A DNA stretch of 64,000 nucleotides from Marinibactrum halimedae (GTDB lineage Bacteria > Pseudomonadota > Gammaproteobacteria > Pseudomonadales > Cellvibrionaceae), in contig NZ_JAJQVM010000002.1 in NCBI RefSeq assembly GCF_021234875.1, positions 62,001 through 126,000 of the forward strand, read 5' to 3'. This document shows, piece by piece, positions 57,019-64,000 of the stretch. The notes beneath the pieces were generated by a model, which saw nothing but the letters and a program-made list of their open reading frames with translations, ran no database searches and was not told the DNA's origin. The stretch's first letter is position 1. The number at the start of each line of letters is the position of its first letter. The translations under genes and the position numbers were made by a program.

Positions 57019-57437
57019 GATTTCTCCAAGTCGATCAAATGCGTCGATAATAAATTCAATGCTCCTTACTGCTATGCCTATTAACTACTAGGTCTATTAA
57101 CTACCATGTCTATTAACTACCATGTCTATTATTAGGAGCAATTTTCTTGATATAGGAATAATAGAAATCCATATCACCTCTAACAAGAGGTTTGCATTAT
57201 AACGGCCTATAATGACAAATAGAGCTTTTCTATTTAAATCCTATGCTTTGGAAGCCATAACGTTTTAACGTGCTTGGAATATCAAAGTGCATAGCGTTTC
57301 AAAAAAGCAGATATTAAAGTCGTAAACGTTAATGTACGTACTTTTTAAATAAATCAAAACTAGGCAGATAAGTGCGAAATGACTTCCTGTTGGGCTTACA
57401 GTAGTATGATTGCTCCAAAACCAGAAGTTGCCTGAAC
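57019..57437. other. Divergent rpiA-ilvA intergenic region
   Basis: About 420 bp. Besides the 16-bp tandem repeat at 57077-57132 it holds the promoters of rpiA and ilvA by position. No leader peptide or attenuator for ilvA was recognised. Confidence 0.5.
57077..57132. repeat. 16-bp tandem repeat (TCTATTAACTACCATG)
   Basis: Two perfect units (starting about 57093 and 57109), one degenerate unit before and a partial after. It lies ~60-115 bp upstream of the rpiA start. Confidence 0.85.
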
Positions 57438-58973
57438 ATGCCCGACTCTTACATAAAACGCATCTTAGACGCCCGCATCTACGACCTTGCGGTCGAAACC
57501 CCACTAGACAACACACAACTGCTTTCCGAACGATTCAGTAACTCCATTTATCTGAAACGGGAAGACCTACAACCGGTGTTTTCATTCAAAATTCGCGGTG
57601 CCTACAATAAATTACTGCAACTGCCAAAAGAAGCACTTGAGCGTGGAGTAATTGCCGCCTCTGCGGGTAACCATGCTCAAGGGCTGGCCTTAAGTGCGAA
57701 ACACCTGGGCATTCAAGCCACCATCGTGATGCCACAAACCACACCGGCTATTAAAGTGGATGCCGTACGTGCTCGTGGTGCCAACGTAGTATTAGTTGGC
57801 GACGCCTTTGACGAAGCCGCCGCTCATGCCAAGCAATTGGAAAAAGAGCATAACCTTACCTTTATTCACCCTTACGACGACCCCGATGTGATTGCTGGGC
57901 AAGGCACTGTCGCGATGGAAATTCTGCGACAACACCCACAACACATTGACGCTATTTTTGTCCCTGTAGGTGGTGGCGGACTTGCTGCGGGAGTAAGTGC
58001 TTACATAAAATACGTGCGACCAGACATTAAAATTTTCGCCGTCGAGCCCGAAGATGCGGCCTGTTTAAAATATGCACTTGAGCACGATTGCCCGAAAAAG
58101 CTCAAAGAGGTCGGCATCTTTGCCGATGGGGTTGCGGTAGCCCAAATTGGGGACGAAACATTTCGAGTATTACGTGAAACCATCGATGGTGTCATCACAG
58201 CGAACACGGATGAGATTTGCGCCGCCATTAAAGATATCTTTGAAGACACTCGCTCTATTGCTGAGCCCGCAGGCGCCATTGCTTTAGCTGGTCTGAAAAA
58301 ATACGTACAAGAACACAAGCTGAAAGGGCAAACACTGATCGCCATCGACAGCGGTGCCAATACCAATTTTGATCGCCTGCGTTATATTTCTGAGCGCACC
58401 GAAATTGGTGAAAAACGCGAGGCCATTATTGCTGTTACTATCCCGGAAGAGCCGGGCAGTTACATGCGTTTCTGCCAAGATCTCGGCAAACGAAACATTA
58501 CCGAATTTAACTATCGCTATGCCGGTGAAGGACCTGCACATATTTTTGTGGGGATTCAGGTTTCCGCACACGGTAATGATCGTGCCCAATTGATGGGGGA
58601 ACTCAAAGAGAAAGGCTATAACGCCGTAGACTTAACCGAAAATGAAATGGCAAAACTGCACATTCGCCACATGGTGGGTGGACGACTACCCTATACTGCC
58701 GAAACAGCGACTACCGTCAAAGAGCATCTTTTTCGATTTGAATTTCCCGAGCGCCCTGGTGCATTAATAAAATTTTTAAACCACATGGGTAATCGTTGGA
58801 ATATCTCTATGTTTCACTATCGCAATCATGGCAGCGCTCAGGCGAGAATCTTACTGGGTATGCAGATTCCAACGGGTGAGATTACCGAGGTGATTGCGTT
58901 TTTAGAAGCCTTAGACAGTTACCGTTATTGGGATGAAACCAATAATCCAGCCTACCAACTGTTTTTATCTTAA
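57438..58973 (+). CDS. ilvA: Biosynthetic threonine ammonia-lyase
   Basis: 511 residues (E. coli IlvA 514). It converts threonine to 2-oxobutanoate, the first committed step to isoleucine. The PLP Lys is in VFSFKIRGAYNKL; PLP phosphate is held by the Gly-rich FVPVGGGGLAAGVSAY; ASAGNHAQGLALSAK is the conserved substrate loop. Two C-terminal ACT-like regulatory regions (EPGSYMRFCQDLGKRNITEF and FEFPERPGALIKFLNHM) mark the allosteric biosynthetic form rather than the catabolic TdcB type. Adjacent to rpiA, as in pseudomonads and relatives. Confidence 0.96.
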   Translation: MPDSYIKRILDARIYDLAVETPLDNTQLLSERFSNSIYLKREDLQPVFSFKIRGAYNKLLQLPKEALERGVIAASAGNHAQGLALSAKHLGIQATIVMPQTTPAIKVDAVRARGANVVLVGDAFDEAAAHAKQLEKEHNLTFIHPYDDPDVIAGQGTVAMEILRQHPQHIDAIFVPVGGGGLAAGVSAYIKYVRPDIKIFAVEPEDAACLKYALEHDCPKKLKEVGIFADGVAVAQIGDETFRVLRETIDGVITANTDEICAAIKDIFEDTRSIAEPAGAIALAGLKKYVQEHKLKGQTLIAIDSGANTNFDRLRYISERTEIGEKREAIIAVTIPEEPGSYMRFCQDLGKRNITEFNYRYAGEGPAHIFVGIQVSAHGNDRAQLMGELKEKGYNAVDLTENEMAKLHIRHMVGGRLPYTAETATTVKEHLFRFEFPERPGALIKFLNHMGNRWNISMFHYRNHGSAQARILLGMQIPTGEITEVIAFLEALDSYRYWDETNNPAYQLFLS

Positions 58974-59557
58974 TTTACCTTACGAATAGAGTCTTATGAC
59001 TCTATTCACTTTATTCTACTCCATTGCCACTCTTACGGTCATTGCTACAAGCCATACACCCATCATCGTAGAAATGATGACAAGGAATCATCCATCCCGA
59101 CGTTAGACTTTGGTCGCTATCGACTTTAGTAGAAAATGGATTTCTTTGGTACACAAGTTATGTTTCACTTGCTAAATTCTCAATCAACCTTAATTTTTAT
59201 GCCTATTTAGCGTTATAGAAAAACAGGTTTAGATGGAGTACAACGTAATTTCTTAACTCTTAAAAAGAGTGATACAAATGAAAGATTAAAGTATCTATAC
59301 TCACTATAAGCCACACGCTCCACCCTTTGATTTTTCATCAAAAAAAAATATCAGTTTATCAGAAATTATTTAATTGCTATACATTACCCAGGTTATCATC
59401 ATGGGCATAAATAGAGTCATGGGTACTCATAGTGTCGTGAATACTCATAAAATTATAGATTACCGATTCACAGGCTAAGACCAAACCATGCGCATCAAAG
59501 AATTTCACCCGTGAAATTGAATATGATTATTCATACTTTGATTAAAGAGTTCGCCCT
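58974..59557. other. Intergenic region between ilvA and GGDEF-EAL gene
   Basis: About 580 bp, AT-rich. Only a weak ilvA terminator hairpin (58985-59006) and a run of ACTCATA-type near-repeats around 59420-59455 were seen. No gene was recognised. Confidence 0.4.
58985..59006 (+). terminator. Weak ilvA terminator hairpin
   Basis: AATAGAGTC, loop TTAT, GACTCTATT: nine perfect base pairs shortly after the ilvA stop, followed by CACTTTATT, a poor T run. Confidence 0.5.
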
Positions 59558-61963
59558 ATGGATGCTATGCCAAATACAAACATTTTAAACAATAAGCGAT
59601 TTTTGGTAGTTGACACTAACAGAGATTGCGGAAAAAAAATTGGCGCCATCATACAAAAATTTGGCGGTGAGTTGTCTGCGACCGCAAATGATGATGAAGA
59701 TGCTGTCCGTCAAATCCACTACAACGCGCTGGATATGGTATTGATAGACGTAGAACTCAATTCTGATGAACGAGGAATACGCGTCGCAAAGGTAATAAGC
59801 AAGTGTACTAATATTCCTATTGTGTTCATGGCAAAGCAGGATGAACACAGAGAAAATGAGCGAGAAAAAATTGCGGCACCCTATGGCATCATCTTTAAGC
59901 CCATCTCAGAAAAGGACTTCTTATTTACTGTCGACATTGCTTTTCTACGACATGCTATTGAGCAAAAAAGCAGACAAACAGAATATCAATTACAAAAACT
60001 GATCGATACCATAAAAACGCCCGGCCCAACCAACACAAATTTTTTCAAGTTTCATGGCATAGAAAGCTTTATTGAAAAGAAAGGTGAATCGACGCAAATC
60101 ACTCCCAATACCTTTTACCAGCTCTGTTCCCAACCTGAACATACACTGCGAAAGAAGCTCGACCAAAGCATCCCCTTTGACTGCACTATCGCACCATTTA
60201 AAAATCAACCTGGCAGGCATGTTCTATTAAAGGGCATTCAAAAACGGCATGGAACGATTTACATCAATGCAGTGGTGGATATCCAAAGCAAAGGCACGGA
60301 ATTTTCTGAAAATACGCTACTTCACGGTATTTTAAATATCGCCTCAGATGGCATCGTTATTACCGACAAACAAGGCACAATTACCTGCACAAACAACGTA
60401 TTTTCAAATTTACTGGGGTATCCAGCCAACGCATTAATTGGGCAACCTCTGGCCGCCACCCTAACCCACCAACGAGCTTCCGATATTTCGTTTTCAGAAC
60501 TATTACAATCGACCTCGTCTTGTCGTAAGGAAGTCACCCTGCAAAACAGCAGTGGCAATCACTTTTGCTGCACTTATTCGTTCTCCGAGCTTGATAAAAA
60601 AAATGATGACTATTATTACGCGGCCATCTTTACTGACATCTCCTCTCTAAAAGAAGCCCATCGCCAATTACATTACCTCGCTTATACAGATCCGCTTACG
60701 GGGGTGATGAACCGGCATGGATTAACGCAGTTTCTAGACCAGAATTCACATCAAGAAATAACGGTTATTTTTATTGATGTGAATAAATTTAAATTAATCA
60801 ATGATCGGTACGGCCATCATGTAGGCGACGAGGTATTGATTGAAATTGCTCAAAGGGTTTCACAAAATATTCGTGAAAAGGATTACCTTTATCGTATTGG
60901 GGGTGATGAATTCGTGATCGTCGTCAATAACCCTAACCACACCAAAACGCTCGTTGATAAACTCACCGCCCTGTTTGACCTTGAATTCGAAACCAGTGCA
61001 ACCCGGCTGACCGTCACCGCCAGTATCGGTATTGCAACTTCTGATCGCCTTTCCAGTACTCAAGATTTACTAAAACACGCTGATACTGCGATGTATCATG
61101 CCAAAAGTTATCAACAAGAAAACATCTGCTTTTACAACGATGATTTACGCAGTGATATTTCGATCAGACAATATTTAGAAGAATCGATACGACGAGGATT
61201 AGTTGATAAAGAGTTCACCACCTACTTACAACCAATTGTGGACGACGAAGAACATGTGATAGGTATTGAGGCCCTGTGCCGCTGGCGAGGGAATGGTGAA
61301 GAAATTATCGCACCAGATCGCTTTATTCCTGTAGCCGAAGAGGCACATTTGATAGACGCCATTGGGCAGCACGTCTTTCGTGAGGCTTGCATTGCACGCA
61401 GTATTCTTGAAGCGAAAGGGTACAAAGATTTACCCGTTCACATTAATGTCTCACCAGAACAACTGCATAAACCTGATTTTTTTAAATTCTGCAAAGACAC
61501 CATTGACGATATCGAAATTGAGAGCAATCAAGTGGTACTCGAAGTCCGCGAAGCAGCCATCCTTCATCATGACTGCCGAAAACAACTCGCGCGCTTTATT
61601 CTTGCTGGGTTTAAAATTGCAATTGACGATTTTGGTGCGGGTTACACTCAGTTACAATCCATCAAATCTTTTGACTACCATATCGTTAAAATAGACCGGT
61701 CACTGCTCCCCAAATCGGGAAGAGATATTCGCGGACAAATCTTACTCCAACATACGCTCGGGCTTTGTAAGGCCTTGGGCATGAAGGTAATCGTTGAAGG
61801 AATCGAAACCCCCGCGCAAGTTCAATTGATGCGCCAACTCAACTTCGATGGCTTACAAGGCTTTTATTATGCTAAGCCTATGCACTTGATTGATCTATTG
61901 AAATACATGGATGTCCCTGCTATGCCCACTGGGCTTGTCAATACCATTTCAGCCCATCACTAA
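59558..61963 (+). CDS. Response-regulator-PAS-GGDEF-EAL c-di-GMP enzyme
   Basis: 801 residues, cytosolic. Residues ~12-130 form a receiver-like domain with phospho-acceptor Asp64 (VLIDV) and Lys114 (IIFKP). A PAS domain spans ~253-370 (NIASDGIVITDKQGTITCTN). The GGDEF domain (~375-530) has an intact active site (YRIGGDEFVIVV, 448-452) and an inhibitory I-site RxxD (R439EKD442). The EAL domain (~545-790) keeps EALCRW (571-573), the catalytic DDFGAGY (690-696) and Lys711. Both synthesis and breakdown of c-di-GMP are therefore possible; the I-site predicts product inhibition of the cyclase. It is a single gene; input probably comes from an unlinked kinase. Confidence 0.92.
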   Translation: MDAMPNTNILNNKRFLVVDTNRDCGKKIGAIIQKFGGELSATANDDEDAVRQIHYNALDMVLIDVELNSDERGIRVAKVISKCTNIPIVFMAKQDEHRENEREKIAAPYGIIFKPISEKDFLFTVDIAFLRHAIEQKSRQTEYQLQKLIDTIKTPGPTNTNFFKFHGIESFIEKKGESTQITPNTFYQLCSQPEHTLRKKLDQSIPFDCTIAPFKNQPGRHVLLKGIQKRHGTIYINAVVDIQSKGTEFSENTLLHGILNIASDGIVITDKQGTITCTNNVFSNLLGYPANALIGQPLAATLTHQRASDISFSELLQSTSSCRKEVTLQNSSGNHFCCTYSFSELDKKNDDYYYAAIFTDISSLKEAHRQLHYLAYTDPLTGVMNRHGLTQFLDQNSHQEITVIFIDVNKFKLINDRYGHHVGDEVLIEIAQRVSQNIREKDYLYRIGGDEFVIVVNNPNHTKTLVDKLTALFDLEFETSATRLTVTASIGIATSDRLSSTQDLLKHADTAMYHAKSYQQENICFYNDDLRSDISIRQYLEESIRRGLVDKEFTTYLQPIVDDEEHVIGIEALCRWRGNGEEIIAPDRFIPVAEEAHLIDAIGQHVFREACIARSILEAKGYKDLPVHINVSPEQLHKPDFFKFCKDTIDDIEIESNQVVLEVREAAILHHDCRKQLARFILAGFKIAIDDFGAGYTQLQSIKSFDYHIVKIDRSLLPKSGRDIRGQILLQHTLGLCKALGMKVIVEGIETPAQVQLMRQLNFDGLQGFYYAKPMHLIDLLKYMDVPAMPTGLVNTISAHH

Positions 61964-62355
61964 GTTATCCACACCCTCCCCCCCCCCTCCTCACTCACCG
62001 AGAGAATCAAGGAACAAATGCGCCACCTTAGTGAGAAGATGATCAAATTGAGCCAATATAATGCACGTAGACAAGACGACGAAAGTTTGCCACCTTTCCA
62101 TTAGAATGATTTGCTATCGATCTTAAAGCATTCTCATATACAAGGTTTTAGAGGTAAGCTACCACTTACTCTCAATGTGAAGGTGATCACAAAAGGAAGG
62201 CCCGCCAGTTGCAGCAATGCTGTCTTATCGCAAAGATGACAATTCTGCGATTTGTCATGTCAACTTCTTGGCGGACGAAAACAAATTAGGTATAAAGCTT
62301 GCTCTCACCGATTACCACAACCATTACAATGTGAGATAACCGTAAGGACATTCAT
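61964..62355. other. Intergenic region upstream of small membrane protein
   Basis: About 390 bp beginning with a C-rich stretch (CCCTCCCCCCCCCTCC at ~61972). No RNA or repeat was recognised; a CTCAC...GTGAG dyad lies near 62304-62335, just before the small gene's ribosome binding site. Confidence 0.4.
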
Positions 62356-62496
62356 ATGAAAAATGATGTACTTACCTTGGCTGCAATTGTGTTTTTTGTT
62401 GGTGTACTTGTCAGCAGCGTTGGTGTTAAAAGCGTCTTTCACAACGAAGGAGATACGCCTCCAGCACAGCTACAACAAGGCATTGCTTGGCAGTGA
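62356..62496 (+). CDS. Small single-pass membrane protein (46 aa)
   Basis: 46 residues with AAGGA seven bases before the ATG. One membrane helix (LTLAAIVFFVGVLVSSVGV) after a short charged N terminus (MKND), then a polar tail (FHNEGDTPPAQLQQGIAWQ). The topology suggests an inner-membrane small protein with a periplasmic tail. No family recognised. It stands alone between the c-di-GMP gene and fau. Confidence 0.65.
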   Translation: MKNDVLTLAAIVFFVGVLVSSVGVKSVFHNEGDTPPAQLQQGIAWQ

Positions 62497-62583
62497 AGCT
62501 ATTAATCGGTCATGGTAGACCTCAATAAAAAGCCATAAGCATGTTTTCACGGAAACTATGCTGGCCGAGGTAACAATAAATAA

Positions 62584-62640
62584 GTTAAGAGAAACTCAGT
62601 TAAGAGAAACTCAGTTAAGAGAAACTCAGTTAAGAGAAAC
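62584..62640. repeat. 15-bp tandem repeat (GTTAAGAGAAACTCA)
   Basis: Three perfect units at 62584, 62599 and 62614 and a partial fourth to 62640. Intergenic; no dyad in the unit. Confidence 0.92.
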
Positions 62641-62860
62641 ATAGACAGTTTGTCATAGTGGTCTGTCTTAGCGATAACAAGCTTACCGCTATCACTAAAA
62701 ATCCGGTGGTAATGTAATCTTTGCTATCGAGTACAAATTGAACTTTAAACCTTAACTGGCATTAAAGTAGAAATATTATTAAGGCGACGTGATTATCGCG
62801 ACAAGAAATCATTACAATGCCGCTTGTCGTCTTAATCATCTATTCAAACAGTGCCATTCA

Positions 62861-62890
62861 AAAGCCAATGATTCTGTTGGCTTTTTTATT
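62861..62890 (+). terminator. Rho-independent terminator (plus strand)
   Basis: AAAGCCAA, 7-base loop, TTGGCTTT then TTTTATTT. It faces fau, 37 bp from its stop, and can also act weakly on the minus strand (hairpin followed by TTTT). Confidence 0.7.
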
Positions 62891-62926
62891 TCCTACTTTA
62901 TTACTCCCCTTACTTACACAATTTTA

Positions 62927-63550
62927 TTACAAAACATTATTACAAAGTGCAGCGAACGACTCTGTCACAATCCCCTCCATCGCCACATCCCAGTCATCAG
63001 ACGGCAACCTCGTAGAGGCCTGGCAAGAATGCGCAACACCAATTAAAGCGGGTGTTGAAAAAGGCGACAAATAAGTATTTGTTTTACTTTTCCTATACGC
63101 AAACGCCCGATCATAAAAGCCGCCTCCCATTCCCAACCGTCCTCCAAAATGGTCAAAGGAGACCAACGGCATCAGCACCATATTTAAACACCACACCGGA
63201 ATTCGACGACTGAAGCGGCGATCAGGCTCTAATATTCCAAATCGATTGGGGCGCAAAGGCATACCTTGACGATATTCATAGAATTGCATACGAGGTGATA
63301 CCCGCTTCGTTCCATCACCAATTACAGGCAAATAGCAACGCTTCCCAAGACGCTGAGCAAAATCCATAGCGTAGGTTAAATCCACCTCTCCATCGCTCGC
63401 CCAATAAAAACCAATGTGTTGGCTAAATAAAAAACAAGATTGAGTAGACAATTGCGACATGACACCAAATGCAGCCTGATCTTGCTGTTCAGGCGTTAAA
63501 GCACGACGCGCAGCTCGCATTTGTCGTCGGATTTCATTTTTCTCTTTCAT
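62927..63550 (-). CDS. fau: 5-formyltetrahydrofolate cyclo-ligase
   Basis: 207 residues. It converts 5-formyl-THF to methenyl-THF with ATP in folate metabolism. The N terminus (EIRRQMRAARRALTPEQQDQ) and the C-terminal phosphate/substrate motif FDHFGGRLGMGGGFYDRAF are characteristic, and the length matches the family. It lies directly downstream of 6S RNA on the same strand, the ssrS-fau (ygfA) order found across gammaproteobacteria; in E. coli the two are cotranscribed and the RNA is processed out. The start at 63550 begins MKEKNEIRR. Confidence 0.95.
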   Translation of the reverse strand: MKEKNEIRRQMRAARRALTPEQQDQAAFGVMSQLSTQSCFLFSQHIGFYWASDGEVDLTYAMDFAQRLGKRCYLPVIGDGTKRVSPRMQFYEYRQGMPLRPNRFGILEPDRRFSRRIPVWCLNMVLMPLVSFDHFGGRLGMGGGFYDRAFAYRKSKTNTYLSPFSTPALIGVAHSCQASTRLPSDDWDVAMEGIVTESFAALCNNVL

Positions 63551-63780
63551 TCAGTATCACCGCTATGGCCTGTTATGGATGGATAACTGACCTTGCATAA
63601 AGGCAATTTATCAACCTGAAAGTGATTTTAAGTCAAGAAGCCATCATCGGCCTATTAATGCAAGAACACAGCTATGAAGAAAAAAATGAACAATGAGTTA
63701 CTCAAAACAATCGTGAAAAGAATATGAGCAAAGTAGAAAAAGGAAGAATGTGCGCACCTGCACAAAAATACGGATAAGGT

Positions 63781-63950
63781 ATCCCGGCGACGCCGCTGTC
63801 AACTTGGCCTTGAACCGTAGGGTTCAAGGGGAGGTGGCTGAAATGCATTAGGCTTTCCGTCTCGCGGACCTGCACACCAACATTTGCGAGTCACTTCCGG
63901 GGTATACATTATCGGCTCGAGGACTTGTCAACTGGCAAACGCCTCAGGAT
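63781..63950 (-). ncRNA. ssrS: 6S RNA
   Basis: Read on the minus strand, the sequence has the conserved 6S features. The ends pair (ATCCTGAGGCG with CGCCGGGAT). The CCTCGAGCCGATAATGTATACC segment matches the conserved 5' region, and the 3' half carries a CCTTGAACC-CTAC-GGTTCAAGG hairpin as in E. coli. Length ~170 nt. 6S RNA mimics an open promoter and sequesters sigma-70 RNA polymerase in stationary phase. fau follows downstream. Ends are estimated from pairing and from the -10 box just upstream. Confidence 0.93.
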
Positions 63951-63956
63951 GGCAAC

Positions 63957-63962
63957 AGTATA
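63957..63962 (-). promoter_or_regulatory. -10 box of ssrS promoter
   Basis: TATACT on the minus strand, seven bases before the inferred 6S 5' end. A matching -35 hexamer is weak (TTTTTA-like about 17 bases upstream). Confidence 0.6.
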
Positions 63963-64000
63963 CCCCAACACGGCGTTGCTAAAAATATTGTACTTCTCTC

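Noticed and set aside
62789-63074. 85-codon plus-strand frames over the fau 3' end
   Set aside because: They run across a terminator hairpin and antisense to fau; no ribosome binding site.

Overview
The window reads as the chromosome of a marine, heterotrophic gammaproteobacterium of moderate GC content. The evidence is a conserved housekeeping backbone (serA, rpiA, ilvA, fau, and 6S RNA upstream of fau) that is typical of gammaproteobacteria. Around it lie many exported proteins, a TonB-dependent uptake system, a GH26 glycosidase, a Na+-dependent dicarboxylate-type transporter and a c-di-GMP enzyme. I cannot name the genus; an Oceanospirillales-like lineage is only a guess.

Layout. 1-8.2 kb: two minus-strand genes for exported proteins, the second a giant beta-propeller-like protein running off the left edge. 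8.5-21.9 kb: mostly single genes (hypothetical protein, SLC13/DASS transporter, YHYH protein, FG-GAP protein, MsbA-like ABC exporter, a small protein resembling Burkholderia lethal factor 1, a dihaem peroxidase-like cytochrome with a poly-Asp tail, two exported/hydrolytic proteins, a GH26 lipoprotein). 21.9-42.3 kb: an accessory block. In minus-strand order it holds a type I secretion ABC protein and its HlyD adaptor; on the plus strand between them and the rest, a DUF924 gene and a very small ORF; then a DUF4261 gene, four tandem near-identical paralogues, a 2840-residue RTX protein with an N-terminal AHH nuclease-like domain, and two tandem secreted paralogues. Two copies of a ~143-bp sequence lie in the same orientation at 23.9 and 42.1 kb and bracket the toxin, array and secretion genes.

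42.3-64 kb: the conserved backbone (serA, rpiA, ilvA, fau, ssrS) interleaved with a family IV esterase, a DUF4156 lipoprotein, a GST, a kexin-like protease with a separately encoded propeptide-like protein, a PepSY/TonB-receptor pair, YbgA-like and photolyase genes, and a REC-PAS-GGDEF-EAL protein.

How the genes fit together. The most striking inference is a complete polymorphic-toxin-like locus that uses type I secretion: HlyB/HlyD exporter (no outer-membrane TolC partner in the window), an RTX carrier with its putative nuclease warhead at the N terminus (the C terminus being the secretion signal), and directly upstream an amplified array of four variable cytosolic proteins that are the best immunity candidates. 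A second, unrelated toxin candidate is the 195-residue BLF1/CNF1-like putative glutamine deamidase at 15.8 kb. Both assignments rest on motifs read by eye and on gene context, not on database searches.
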